Positions 9,674-20,816 of a DNA stretch of 36,136 nt are shown piece after piece (within the stretch, counting starts at the first letter, position 1; each line of letters opens with the position of its first letter). The position numbers were made by a program, and so were the translations under genes. A model generated the notes under the pieces. That model searched no databases and was not told where the DNA came from. It was given only the letters and a program-made list of their open reading frames with translations. Source of the DNA: Terriglobia bacterium (lineage in GTDB: Bacteria > Acidobacteriota > Polarisedimenticolia > Polarisedimenticolales > JAIQFR01). The stretch lies in NCBI GenBank assembly GCA_020073205.1, contig JAIQFR010000039.1, forward strand, positions 1 through 36,136, given 5' to 3'.

Positions 9674-10384
9674 ATGAGAGCACGGCTGATTTCGACCGCA
9701 CTACTCGCAGCGGCATTGTGTCTTCTCGGGTCGGCGCTCGCGCCGGCGGCACGCGCCGGTGTCGACGTGGATCTGGGCGCCAGCGTTCCCCTCGGGGACT
9801 CCGGCCGCGTCTTCTTCAACATCAGCTCGAGGTACTTCGACGTTGCGCCGCCGGTCGTCGAGCAATGGGGGACCCGGTACACGAACCCCGACGACCTCGC
9901 GGTCAGCCTCTTCATCTCGACGCAGTCGCGCCGCTCGCCCGACGTGATCTTCGCGCTCCGGCGCCAGGGGCTCTCCTGGTGGGACGTCGGGCTTCGCCTC
10001 GGCGTGCCCGTGGACGCGTGGTTCGTGCCGGTCGCGCACGACCCCGGTCCGCCTTACGGCAGGGCGTACGGCCACTGGAGGAAGCACCGCCAGAATCCGA
10101 AGTACATGATGGTGCTCCCCGACGCCGACGTGCGGAACCTCGTCGCGGTCCGGATGGCCCACGAGTACTACGGCGTCCCGGTGGACGACGCGATGCGCTG
10201 GCGCGCCTCTGGGCGGAACGTCCGCGACCTGATGGTCAGCGAATACCAAGTCCGCCACGGCCACAAGGGCGGCCACGACGACCACGGCGACAACCGGGGC
10301 CAGGGGAACGGCGGCCACGACAAGGGGCACGACAACGGCCATGGCAAGGGCCACGGCAAAGACCACGGCAAGGGCCACGACTGA
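9674..10384 (+). CDS. Secreted protein with His/Gly/Lys/Asp-rich C-terminal tail
   Basis: The protein is 236 residues. The signal peptide is MRARLISTALLAAALCLLGS with cleavage near ARA-GVD. The central 150 residues include SSRYFDVAPP, SWWDVGLRLGVP and VRMAHEYYGVP. The last ~42 residues are low complexity with ten histidines separated by Gly, Lys and Asp (for example KGHGKDHGKGHD), encoded by a short tandem GGCCACGGC-type DNA repeat. Such tails usually bind Ni, Zn or Cu. That fits the adjacent convergent cutA, but the link is inference. The ATG at 9674 has GGAGG at 9661-9665. The 219 bases upstream hold no gene. Confidence 0.78.
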   Translation: MRARLISTALLAAALCLLGSALAPAARAGVDVDLGASVPLGDSGRVFFNISSRYFDVAPPVVEQWGTRYTNPDDLAVSLFISTQSRRSPDVIFALRRQGLSWWDVGLRLGVPVDAWFVPVAHDPGPPYGRAYGHWRKHRQNPKYMMVLPDADVRNLVAVRMAHEYYGVPVDDAMRWRASGRNVRDLMVSEYQVRHGHKGGHDDHGDNRGQGNGGHDKGHDNGHGKGHGKDHGKGHD

Positions 10385-10399
10385 TCGATTCGCCCTTCC

Positions 10400-10436
10400 G
10401 GCCCGTCCGCGGGGGTCAGCCCCCCACGGGCGGGCC
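10400..10436. terminator. Long hairpin between convergent genes, overlapping the cutA stop
   Basis: A 16-base stem with two wobble or mismatch positions (10400-10415 with 10420-10436) and a TCAG loop. It falls between the secreted-protein stop at 10384 and the cutA stop at 10416-10418, so the loop includes the cutA stop codon. It is placed to end both transcripts. Confidence 0.5.
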
Positions 10437-10778
10437 GTCCCCGGTCTCCGGCGCGAGCCCTTCGGCCAGCCACGCCAGGTACTCCTCGTCGCCGCCACCG
10501 ATCCGGACCATGACCACCTCGGGCAGCTCGTAGGAGTGCAGCTCGCGGATCGCGCGCCCCACCTCCGGGAGCAGCCGCTCCGCGGTCTTGATCAAGAGGA
10601 GCCGCTCGTCGTCGCGGTGGACTTCGCCCTTCCAGCGATAGTGCGAGACGACGCCCGGCACCACGTTGACGCAGGCGGCGACGCGCCGCTCGACGAGCCC
10701 CGCCGCGATCCGCGAGGCCTCCTCGTCCGTTCCCGCGGTGGTGAGCACGATCGCGAAGCCGTGACCTTCGGACGCCAT
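10416..10778 (-). CDS. cutA: Divalent-cation tolerance protein CutA
   Basis: CutA is a small trimeric cytoplasmic protein of the ferredoxin-like fold, linked to divalent metal tolerance. The 120 residues are near the family's usual 105-115. The signature segments are in place: CVNVVPGVVSHYRWKGEV, LLLIKTAERL, and HSYELPEVVMV. The ATG at 10778 is preceded by GAGGAGG 7 bases upstream; the frame extends ten codons further without support. It is convergent with the His-rich secreted protein. The C-terminal ten residues (GDGPPVGG) look like a non-conserved extension. Confidence 0.9.
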   Translation of the reverse strand: MASEGHGFAIVLTTAGTDEEASRIAAGLVERRVAACVNVVPGVVSHYRWKGEVHRDDERLLLIKTAERLLPEVGRAIRELHSYELPEVVMVRIGGGDEEYLAWLAEGLAPETGDGPPVGG

Positions 10779-10843
10779 CCCGCAGCCTCCTCGAGCGGAT
10801 GCTAGCACGGGGAATCGGCGAAAAAGTCGAGCTATCTCCTTGA

Positions 10844-12271
<1,428 letters not shown>

Positions 12272-12302
12272 GTCTCGGACGGGGAGGGGGGCGGGCGCCT
12301 CG

Positions 12303-12830
12303 ATGGGAAGGCTCCTGCGTTTCCGGAGGCGTGGCGGCGAGCCGTGGCCGCGCGGAGTTCCGAGCGACGCGCGCTCCGATCCGCTGTTCCCGTCGGACGC
12401 GCGTCCCGCCGAGGACCCCCCGCCCGGCAAGGCACCCGACCCGGACCGCGAGCGGCGCCGCCGCTTCTTGCACGGCGTGGTCGGCCTCTTCCTGGCGACC
12501 CTCTTCGTCGCCGGCTCCGTCGAGGCGCTGGTGGGCAACCACGGCTACTTCGCCGTGCGCCGGAGCCGGGAGGAGCTGGCGTCCCTGAAGGCCGCGGTCG
12601 AGCGGAAGCAGATCCAGGTCATGGAGCTGAGGCAGGCGGTGGACCGCCTCAAGAACGATCCCCACGCCATCGAGCGGATCGCCCGCGAGGAGCTGGGGTT
12701 CGTGAAGCCCGGCGAGATCACGTTCCTCCTCCCGCGCGAGGAGAATTGCGTGCCCGGCGGCGGCCTGGCGCTTCCTCCGCCGGCGGTGAAGAAGGCGCCA
12801 GCCGCCAAGCCGGACGTGCCGAGGGACTAG
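12303..12830 (+). CDS. ftsB: Septum formation initiator, FtsB/DivIC family
   Basis: FtsB is a bitopic inner-membrane protein that joins FtsL and FtsQ in the divisome. The 175-residue protein has a basic, proline-rich cytoplasmic head (residues 1-54), one membrane helix (about 56-78, HGVVGLFLATLFVAG), then a coiled coil with LASLKAAVERKQIQV and the family's closing motif DPHAIERIAREELGFVKPGE. The long cytoplasmic head and the Ala/Pro/Lys tail make it longer than E. coli FtsB (about 100 residues). The ATG at 12303 follows a GGGGAGGGG stretch. It is probably co-transcribed with eno. Confidence 0.88.
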   Translation: MGRLLRFRRRGGEPWPRGVPSDARSDPLFPSDARPAEDPPPGKAPDPDRERRRRFLHGVVGLFLATLFVAGSVEALVGNHGYFAVRRSREELASLKAAVERKQIQVMELRQAVDRLKNDPHAIERIAREELGFVKPGEITFLLPREENCVPGGGLALPPPAVKKAPAAKPDVPRD

Positions 12831-12855
12831 GGGACACGCCCGGTCCCGCGGGGCC

Positions 12856-12883
12856 TTGATCTGCGGACGGTGTTTGGTATACT
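12856..12883 (+). promoter_or_regulatory. Promoter of initiator tRNA-Met
   Basis: TTGATC (12856-12861) and TATACT (12878-12883) are separated by 16 bases, a good sigma-70-type pair. It ends 25 bases upstream of the tRNA and just after the ftsB stop. Confidence 0.65.
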
Positions 12884-12907
12884 CTCCGATCGTCCGAGCA
12901 CACTTGA

Positions 12908-14798
<1,891 letters not shown>

Positions 14799-14812
<14 letters not shown>

Positions 14813-14972
14813 CACCAGGATCAGGGCGTGTGTGGGCCCGAAGTTCAAGGACTTTCGTATTCGGCACAGGTTCGGCTGCGTGGGCGCGAAGCATCAATCG
14901 CGCGAGGGTCCGAAGCGCGAGGTCGACCCGGGCAGGGGAGGAGGCCTCGCTTTCGACTTCCACGATCTTCAT
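14799..14972 (-). CDS. Small protein overlapping the recombinase start
   Basis: A 57-residue frame beginning MKIVEVESEAS and continuing with the amphipathic helix RVDLALRTLARLMLRAHA. It ends 14 bases inside the recombinase gene, with the overlapped start in GGTGATGAAG, a layout typical of translational coupling. Third positions are mostly G or C, as in real genes here. No ribosome site is obvious. It may be a recombinase accessory or directionality protein; I recognise no family. The frame continues upstream, but that part is antisense to the next gene and looks spurious. Confidence 0.45.
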
Positions 14973-15258
14973 GGCGGTGCCGTCGTCGCTGGCGAGCGTC
15001 GTTGGCGGTGTGGCGAGCCGCAGGCCCGACGATCGCCCCGTGGGCGGCCTGGGCGGCCCCTGGTGCGCCCGGCGGCGGGTCCTAGCCACGTGGCGCCCCG
15101 GCGCGCGGACCACCGCCATTCGTCCCCGCCAAGCCGTCAATTGCTCCACAGCCGATGGTGAGGCGATGCCCGTGTAAATCACCGAATTTCGGCCTGAATT
15201 GAGTGGATTCGTCGCGCAGAGAAGCGCATTGATGATGGTGCAAACGGAGGAAAACACA

Positions 15259-15468
15259 ATGCGAGACGCCACGAAGAAGGCCACCACCACGGACCAGAAG
15301 ATCGATTCCTTGAAGCCCGGCGGAACGATCGAGTTGTCCCGAAACGACCGGGGTGTGAGGGTCGTGGCGGAGCGCTCCGGAGACGGCGAGCGCGTGCGGA
15401 TCGTTCGGATCTACGCGGACGGCGAAAGGGTCCTCGGGTTCGTGGTCATGCTCAATCAGCGATGGTAG
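15259..15468 (+). CDS. Small unknown protein of the phage element
   Basis: The protein is 69 residues: MRDATKKATTTDQK, then a compact beta-rich part with GGTIELSRNDRGV and VRIVRIYADGERVLGFVV. CGGAGG at 15245-15250 lies 8 bases before the ATG. It is first in a plus-strand run of three small genes ending at paired terminators. No known domain was recognised. Confidence 0.6.
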   Translation: MRDATKKATTTDQKIDSLKPGGTIELSRNDRGVRVVAERSGDGERVRIVRIYADGERVLGFVVMLNQRW

Positions 15469-15480
15469 AGGGGACCCACC

Positions 15481-15735
15481 ATGGCCAAGATCATCAGCCC
15501 GATTCCACGCCAGCAACCACACGACCTGAGGCCGGGCGAGGGGTTCGATCCCGCATGCCTCTACATCAGCGACAGCGGCGCCGTGTACTGCGGGGCGCAT
15601 GTCGGAACGGAAGCGTCGTTCACGCCGTGGGCGTGGAGCTGCCTCGGGTTGGGGCCGACGTTCACTAACCCCGACGACGGCATCGTGTTCTCGTGCGAGA
15701 CGTGCCATCACCGCGGCTTCCACGCCGGGCGCTGA
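15481..15735 (+). CDS. Small Cys/His-containing unknown protein
   Basis: The protein is 84 residues starting MAKIISPIPRQQ. Paired motifs YCGAH and SCETCHHRGFH could form a zinc site together with Cys at ACLY and SCLG. The ATG is preceded by GAGGGG. It sits 12 bases after the preceding small gene and 3 bases before the next, so it is probably in one operon. Function unknown. Confidence 0.6.
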   Translation: MAKIISPIPRQQPHDLRPGEGFDPACLYISDSGAVYCGAHVGTEASFTPWAWSCLGLGPTFTNPDDGIVFSCETCHHRGFHAGR

Positions 15736-15738
15736 CCT

Positions 15739-16194
15739 GTGGACGACCGCTGCGAGATCACCAGGTGCCGGGCCGAGGCCGACTTGAGCTACCTCGGTCA
15801 CAGCATCTGCACCACCCACTGGAATGAATTCACCGCGGACGACGCGCCGCCCGACGCCTTGAGGATGGCCCTCGGGATCGAGGCGCCCGCGTCCACCGCG
15901 ACGGAGGTTGACATGTCCGAGACCAAGAAGAGCGAGACGAAGGTCGCGAAGAAGGGCAAGGCCGAGAGGAAGGGGAAGCCGCCCAAGGCCCCGAAGGCTC
16001 CGAAGAACGAAGGGCCGCTCGTAACATTCGCGATCCGGATTCACCCCGAACACGCCAGGGCCATTCACGCTGCGGCGGGCCCGAGACGAGGGTCGGCGTT
16101 CGCCCGGGAGGTTCTCGTGTGCGCCGCGAACGGTGACCTCAAGGGCGTCCAGGCCGCCATCGACGCCGGGATCGAGGCCACCAAGGGCGCGTAG
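15739..16194 (+). CDS. Unknown protein: zinc-knuckle-like N-terminus plus Lys-rich linker, with possible internal start
   Basis: The GTG at 15739 gives 151 residues. The first 30 contain CEITRC and SICTTHW, a possible Cys3His zinc knuckle. Then comes a lysine/proline-rich linker (KKGKAERKGKPPKAPKAPK) and a C-terminal helical part (RIHPEHARAIHAA ... FAREVLVCAANGD). An internal ATG at 15913 has its own GGAGG at 15903-15907 and would give a 93-residue shorter product lacking the knuckle. The GTG itself has only weak ribosome-site support and probably relies on coupling to the gene ending 3 bases earlier. It may be a DNA-binding accessory protein; this is inference. Confidence 0.55.
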   Translation: MDDRCEITRCRAEADLSYLGHSICTTHWNEFTADDAPPDALRMALGIEAPASTATEVDMSETKKSETKVAKKGKAERKGKPPKAPKAPKNEGPLVTFAIRIHPEHARAIHAAAGPRRGSAFAREVLVCAANGDLKGVQAAIDAGIEATKGA

Positions 16195-16215
16195 ACCGAC
16201 CCCGCCGCGCCACCT

Positions 16216-16252
16216 GGGCCCGCCGGAATCCCACCGAGCGGGCCCTCTCTTT
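16216..16252 (+). terminator. Rho-independent terminator after the small-gene operon
   Basis: Perfect 8-base stem GGGCCCGC (16216-16223) with GCGGGCCC (16238-16245), a 14-base loop and then TCTCTTT. It lies 22 bases after the stop of the third small gene. Confidence 0.75.
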
Positions 16253-16253
16253 A

Positions 16254-16275
16254 GGCCCCATCTTGGGGCCCTTTT
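16254..16275 (+). terminator. Second, tandem terminator
   Basis: Perfect 7-base stem GGCCCCA/TGGGGCC with a 3-base loop followed by CTTTT, directly after the first terminator. Tandem terminators suggest a need for strong insulation from the convergent primase gene. Confidence 0.7.
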
Positions 16276-16583
16276 GTGCCCAGTTTCGGGGGCCTCCACG
16301 AGGGTGAAGGCGCGGAACGGCGCGCTATTCATGCCGACCCCCCCCTACCCCGAAACCCTCGGCCGCGCGCGTTCGACGGGCGACGCGGACCTTCGAAGAG
16401 GTTCCAGGGTTCCTGACCGGCTACCCCCCTGGTTGCCCGCGTGGCGCGCCTGGTGGCGCGTGGTGGGGCGGTTGGGGGCAAGGGAAAGCCTCCGGGCGTG
16501 CGGCTGCGGTGGGCGAACGGCGTACGACTCGACCCAGCACGCGAAAGCCGCTCGGGTCCGGACGAGCATCGAGCGATGCCTCT
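16276..16583. other. Gene-free stretch between convergent transcripts
   Basis: No supported gene on either strand; the frames present are short and low in protein character. It contains G-rich tracts near 16420-16490. The following 100 bases hold an inverted and tandem repeat block. Confidence 0.4.
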
Positions 16584-16688
16584 CCGGAGGGTTCGGATAG
16601 TTCGGATAGTTCCCATGGTTCGCGGACACACGCGCGCGCGCATGAGTGCTTATGCGAGAAAACCCTCCGAACCCTCCGAACCCTCCGG
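16584..16688. repeat. Inverted repeat with tandem AACCCTCCG units
   Basis: A 13-base perfect inverted repeat CCGGAGGGTTCGG (16584-16596) and CCGAACCCTCCGG (16676-16688). The right arm is part of three tandem AACCCTCCG copies (16661-16687); the left arm is followed by two TTCGGATAG copies. The interior holds an alternating CG run. It lies just past the 3' end of the primase gene. It could be a replication origin with iterons, a transcription stop, or a protein binding site. Confidence 0.6.
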
Positions 16689-16703
16689 AACGTTGGGGGC
16701 GGC

Positions 16704-18905
16704 TCATATCGCAATCCCCAGCCAGACGACGCAGCTGGTCTTCTTGTCCTTGCCTTTGGAGAACCCGCGTTCTGCCAGGAGTCGTCCGAAGAGGGTTTGG
16801 GTCATCGGGTCCCCGCCGAGGTTCGACTTGTGCCAGCTGGTGTAGCTCTCGTAGAGGTTCTTGGCCGGCGCGCAGGCTTGTGGATCCAGTCGGCAGGTCG
16901 AGAGGTAGTCGCCGAGGGTGTCCGACTCGTTCCTGTAGTTTGCGGTGGCGTCCACGACGGGCGCCGGGGGTGCGAGTCCCATCGATTGCCAGTCGAGGGC
17001 TCCCTGGACGAGCCATCGGAGGATGCCAGGAGCCTCGGCAAGCAGCTTCGTCCGGAGTTGGGTGTCTTGCTCGTTCTTGGGGATTTGCACCGTCCAAGGG
17101 ACGAGGTGGACACGGCGCCATATCCCGTCATCGGTGCCGCGAATGATCGGCTTGCTGTTCGTTCCGAGAAACACGGTGTGGGTTGGCTCGTACTCCCAGA
17201 AGTCCTCTTTCATCCTGCGGGCTTTCAGGCGGTCGCCTCCGGTGAGGTGCTTCACGAGTCCTTCGGACAACCGGGCGCCGGCGTCCAACTCGTGGGTGTA
17301 GACGAACCGCTTTCCACGGAGATCAGCGAACGCGGTCGGGTGCGTGTCCTTCCTCTCGTGCACCAGGAGGTGGTGCGGCATCACGCCGGCGTAGTCCGAG
17401 CCGATGGTGCCGTGGATCGTGCCGGTCAGCGTGCTCTTGCCGTTGGCCCCGCGGCCGTAAAAGACCGCGAGGATCTCCTCTTGCACCGTCCCGGTGATCG
17501 CGTAGCCGAGAAGTCGTTCGAGGTAGAGGATCAGGGAGACGTCGTTGTTGAAGATGCGAAGGAGAAACCGCTCCCACGTCGGCGCCTTTGCCGTGGGATC
17601 GTAAGGCGTCGCGCACAACTTCGTCAGCAGATCCTCGCGCCGATGCGGACGCAGCGTGCCGTTCCGCAAGTCCACGGTCCCGCTCGGCGTGTTCAAGAGC
17701 CATCGGTCGCGGTCCAGATCTGTGGTCGCGACGGGGATGTTGGGCTCAGATCGCGCAAGACTCAGTGCGGCCCTGATGCAGTTTTCTTTCTCGCACTTCA
17801 GCGCGAAGGCGACGGCCTTCGCCCGCTGGCCCGCGTGCGGCTCCGCTCCGGCTTCCCGGTAGAGCGTCCGCACCGTGTCCTTCGCCAGCCGCCAGAGATT
17901 CGCGCCAGCGTCGTGTTCCCAGCGGGTCCCGGACCAGGCGTACCACTTCTTCCACTCGAAGCAGTAACGCACGCTGGCGCCGTGCTGCCTGACAATTCGC
18001 TGGGCGAGTCCTAGCTCGGTCAGGTGTGCCTCGTTATCCTCCTCAACAGCGGCCTTCGCGTCGCTTGTGGGCTCGGGTCGAAGACCGAGCCAGTCCCTTG
18101 CCTTCGTCACTACAGGCTTGCCGAGCAGCTCGGCCAAGGTCGGCACCCCAGTCGTCGGGATGCCTTGCTTCATGCGTCTCGCGGTCGCGCGAACATCGTC
18201 CGCTCGCAGGCCTGCCTCTTCGTCTCCTGCTGCCCGAGCGACGGATGTGGTGAATTCGGCCGCCCGGTCCTCGCTCCATCCAGCCCGTAGAAGCATCCCG
18301 CCGAGCGCGTTCGCGATATCGTGCCGGGAGCTGGGACCCCTCGGCCAGTGACGAGCGAAGATCGTCGCGCCGGCGAGCATTCGAACGGCTTCGAGCAGCT
18401 TGTCCCCGGTAATGTCCAGCGGCTCGAGCGGGCCATCCCAACAGTACTCGTCTCCGTCTGGATGCCGACTCGGGGCCACGACGGTCTGCCGGCCGCTCCC
18501 CCGAAGCTCCAGCAACGTGGTCTTATCGGCGTCCACGTCCTTGAACGTGGCGTTGCTCGGGATGGCTCCCACGACACGGAACCACCAGTGCGAGCAATGT
18601 CGCTTGAACCGCCCTGACCGCATGCTCGTGGGCGGGAGGAAGCTCGGAGCGAGCGCAACGGCCTCCAGGGTGTCGAGATCCACGTCCTCGAGACCGTTCG
18701 ACGGTTCGCCAGTGAGAATGCCGATATTCGAGCCGTTCTCGAAGTACCTCGGCAGCTCGGCTTCGGTGGTCCTAAATTCCTGCCATCTCCTGCGATTCGG
18801 GTCCTTCTCTCCGTGCGGCACCGGGAGCGGCATCCAACCGTGCCGAAAGTAGTCACGGGCGGCGTCGAGCGTGGTGGTCACGGGAGGGTCTTCTTCGGCT
18901 TCCAT
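16704..18905 (-). CDS. Phage/plasmid primase-helicase (prim-pol plus P4/D5-type SF3 helicase)
   Basis: Starts replication of the element by making primers and unwinding DNA. The 733 residues carry an N-terminal bifunctional primase-polymerase domain (residues ~15-190: YFRHGWMPLPVPHGEKDP, NIGILTGEPSNG followed by acidic DVDLDT, and HWWFRV). The middle is D5_N-like (EWKKWYAWSGTRWEHD and RDRWLLNTPSGTVDL). The superfamily 3 helicase has Walker A FYGRGANGKSTL near residue 482, an acidic stretch FVYTHELDAG and sensor VFLGTNSKPII. A C-terminal winged-helix part ends GFSKGKDKKTS. The ATG at 18905 overlaps the upstream small gene by 28 bases, so coupling is likely. No clear ribosome site. Confidence 0.9.
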   Translation of the reverse strand: MEAEEDPPVTTTLDAARDYFRHGWMPLPVPHGEKDPNRRRWQEFRTTEAELPRYFENGSNIGILTGEPSNGLEDVDLDTLEAVALAPSFLPPTSMRSGRFKRHCSHWWFRVVGAIPSNATFKDVDADKTTLLELRGSGRQTVVAPSRHPDGDEYCWDGPLEPLDITGDKLLEAVRMLAGATIFARHWPRGPSSRHDIANALGGMLLRAGWSEDRAAEFTTSVARAAGDEEAGLRADDVRATARRMKQGIPTTGVPTLAELLGKPVVTKARDWLGLRPEPTSDAKAAVEEDNEAHLTELGLAQRIVRQHGASVRYCFEWKKWYAWSGTRWEHDAGANLWRLAKDTVRTLYREAGAEPHAGQRAKAVAFALKCEKENCIRAALSLARSEPNIPVATTDLDRDRWLLNTPSGTVDLRNGTLRPHRREDLLTKLCATPYDPTAKAPTWERFLLRIFNNDVSLILYLERLLGYAITGTVQEEILAVFYGRGANGKSTLTGTIHGTIGSDYAGVMPHHLLVHERKDTHPTAFADLRGKRFVYTHELDAGARLSEGLVKHLTGGDRLKARRMKEDFWEYEPTHTVFLGTNSKPIIRGTDDGIWRRVHLVPWTVQIPKNEQDTQLRTKLLAEAPGILRWLVQGALDWQSMGLAPPAPVVDATANYRNESDTLGDYLSTCRLDPQACAPAKNLYESYTSWHKSNLGGDPMTQTLFGRLLAERGFSKGKDKKTSCVVWLGIAI

Positions 18906-19117
18906 GCCGGCGAGTTCGCTATCAGGTCGCGAACGCTGCGCCCATCGATCAGAAGCACTCCATTGAGCTTCTTCCCCCGCAACATCCCGTTCTTGAGTTT
19001 TCGGAACACGTCACCCTTCGTGAATGGCGGGCAGAGTTCCTTTACTCGGCACCAGTCGATCACGCGGGCCCCAGTAGCCGTGAACCGCTCGATCCCATCG
19101 ACCGGATGATTCTCCAT
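18878..19117 (-). CDS. Small putative winged-helix DNA-binding protein
   Basis: The protein is 79 residues. The segment CPPFTKGDVFRKLKNGMLRG followed by GVLLIDGRSVRDLI resembles the helix-turn-helix and wing of AlpA/excisionase-type proteins, but the match is by eye only. The ATG at 19117 has GGAG 5 bases upstream. Its 3' end overlaps the primase start by 28 bases, placing both in one operon. It could be a replication accessory, regulator or excisionase. Confidence 0.6.
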   Translation of the reverse strand: MENHPVDGIERFTATGARVIDWCRVKELCPPFTKGDVFRKLKNGMLRGKKLNGVLLIDGRSVRDLIANSPAWKPKKTLP

Positions 19118-19209
19118 GGCGTCACTCCATCAGAAGTAGACCACCGCCGAAAGAGCGTTGGTGCTCCCGTTTCTGCGCGGAAATTGTGCGCGGAAGGGGT
19201 CCGTGCAGG

Positions 19210-20073
19210 TCAGGCGTGTGGGGCGTTCAGCGGCGCTGAGATTGCAACCCGGCGCGCGGCGACGGCAACAGCGGACGCGAGCTTTGAGAAGGCCTTATCG
19301 CCGATGGCTTGCCCCGTGGCGTCCAGCACAGCGCGGAGCGCGGTGCGGTAGAGCCTTGAACGCGAGAGAGGTACCTGGTGACGTATCACCACGAGCGCGA
19401 CAGCGACGGCGAGCACATCGCGGAGAAATTCCTCGCGCCGGCCGCCGGGCGGCGGCGCCGCCAGGAGCCGTTCGCTCGCCTCGCGCCAAGGGGTCAGGTC
19501 ATCGAGCAGGGGCGTCATCGAGACGTCGATGTATCGGTGCGGCTTGAATCGTTCCATGTTGAGTCGGTGTGCGAGGCCCCAGGACGCGATTTCCTCCGCC
19601 AAACCCTCGACGCGCCGAAGTGCATCGCGCAGCCGCTCCCACTCGCGGCGGGTTCTTTCACCGGCGCGCGGGACTCGCGCGATCTCAAGAGGCTTCGACT
19701 CGAGCCGGTGCCACTGAATCAGCACCTCCAGGTCTCGCCGGAGCCTCGGGAATGCGCCCAGTTCCTCAAGCGGCTTGCTTTGGGCTGCGTCGAACGTGAA
19801 GGGCGCGTTCAGGACGTCAAGGCGAGCGTTGTACATTCTCTCGTCCACGTCCATCGCGGCGATCATCGATCTATTCGTGGTCTGTGCTCGTTCCTCCGCG
19901 ATCTTGCGGAGTGTCCATGTCGCGTCCGGCTTCCATGTTTCCCATGCTGCCGGCATCGCATCAAGCTCGGCTACCACGTGCGCCGCATATTGGGCGGACT
20001 TCATCGTGACGCCATGTGAGCGAGTTCGCCTCTTGCGTGCAAGGGGCTCCGGAGGGTCGGTGCGGCTAGACAT
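19210..20073 (-). CDS. Unknown helical protein, first gene of the primase operon
   Basis: The protein is 287 residues, starting MSSRTDPPEPLARKRRTRS. It is mostly helical and rich in Arg, Glu, Leu and Ala, with segments such as MKSAQYAAHVVAELDAMP, TNRSMIAAMDVDERMYNARLDVL and REEFLRDVLAVAVALVVIRH. No cysteines and no enzymatic motif are recognised. I chose the ATG at 20073 because GGGAGG lies 5-6 bases upstream; the frame extends to 20163 without support. It precedes the DNA-binding protein and primase on the same strand, so a replication or control role is possible but unproven. Confidence 0.65.
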   Translation of the reverse strand: MSSRTDPPEPLARKRRTRSHGVTMKSAQYAAHVVAELDAMPAAWETWKPDATWTLRKIAEERAQTTNRSMIAAMDVDERMYNARLDVLNAPFTFDAAQSKPLEELGAFPRLRRDLEVLIQWHRLESKPLEIARVPRAGERTRREWERLRDALRRVEGLAEEIASWGLAHRLNMERFKPHRYIDVSMTPLLDDLTPWREASERLLAAPPPGGRREEFLRDVLAVAVALVVIRHQVPLSRSRLYRTALRAVLDATGQAIGDKAFSKLASAVAVAARRVAISAPLNAPHA

Positions 20074-20256
20074 ACCCGCCTCCCGTGGCGGTCCCGATTC
20101 AGAAATGGGGCCCGGCTGCCGGCTCGGGAAGGCCAGCCCCGTGGCCACGGGTGCCGGGCCCACATCAACCTCGATTGTATCTCGCTTCTCGACCTGACAA
20201 AGTTTCCAAAGCGTGGGAGCAAGCCCACCCGCTGCTGTTCACGGCTGGACAATCCC

Positions 20257-20285
20257 TTGACCTGCGAGCCATTTATTGTGACAAT
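20257..20285 (+). promoter_or_regulatory. Putative promoter ahead of the HNH/packaging genes
   Basis: TTGACC (20257-20262) and GACAAT (20280-20285) are separated by 17 bases, upstream of the HNH gene. Transcription would start near 20292 and meet a strong hairpin at once, so the leader may act as an attenuator. Confidence 0.45.
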
Positions 20286-20313
20286 GCACCCGTCAAGGAC
20301 GCCCGAGACACAC

Positions 20314-20358
20314 AGCCCGCCCCTTCCTGTACAGGGGGAGGGGGCGGGCTTTCGTTTT
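20314..20358 (+). terminator. Strong hairpin with U tract in the HNH gene leader
   Basis: A 10-base perfect stem, 20314-20323 with 20341-20350, extended inward by weaker pairs, then TTCGTTTT. It lies 17 bases before the HNH start, so it either ends transcripts coming from the left or regulates the packaging operon. Confidence 0.7.
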
Positions 20359-20374
20359 GCACGGAGAACGTAGG

Positions 20375-20725
20375 GTGCCGACTCGACCTGCCAAGCCCTG
20401 CCGCTGGCCTGGATGCCCCGCGCTGACCCATGAGAGGTTCTGCCCCGAGCACCAGCGCGACGAGTACCACCGGCAGGACGCGAACCGGCCTGGGACGAAG
20501 GAACGCGGCTACGCGGGCGGGTGGTTTGTCCTGCGGCAGGAGATCCTGCGACGCGACCAGCACGTGTGCCGTGCCTGCGGTGGCCACGCGACGGACGTCG
20601 ACCACATCGTACCGAAGCGGGCCGGCGGGACGGATGATCCGAAGAACCTGCAGGCGCTCTGCCATGCCTGCCATTCAGCCAAAACCATGCGGGAGAGCGT
20701 AAATCCGAGGACGGCGATGGGGTAA
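20375..20725 (+). CDS. HNH endonuclease of the packaging module
   Basis: The protein is 116 residues. The N-terminal zinc site is CRWPGCPAL with FCPEHQ. The HNH core has VCRACGG, then DVDHIVPKRAGGTDDPKNLQALCHACHSAKT, giving the ββα-metal fold with its catalytic His and Asn and paired Cys. HNH proteins encoded just before terminase are needed for cos cleavage and packaging in several HK97-like phages. The GTG at 20375 has GGAG (20363-20366) 8 bases upstream. A TTG at 20357 is less likely. Confidence 0.88.
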   Translation: MPTRPAKPCRWPGCPALTHERFCPEHQRDEYHRQDANRPGTKERGYAGGWFVLRQEILRRDQHVCRACGGHATDVDHIVPKRAGGTDDPKNLQALCHACHSAKTMRESVNPRTAMG

Positions 20726-20816
20726 GCACAAGCGGGGGTAGCGCTAGACAACGTTGAGATTCCGCCCGCTTCCAGGAAGGAGGGGCCAGAAGCGGGCTGA
20801 AAAGGGGTCAGGACGA

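Noticed and set aside
16509-18014. Plus-strand frame of 501 codons
   Set aside because: It is antisense to the primase-helicase, with no start signal or domain.
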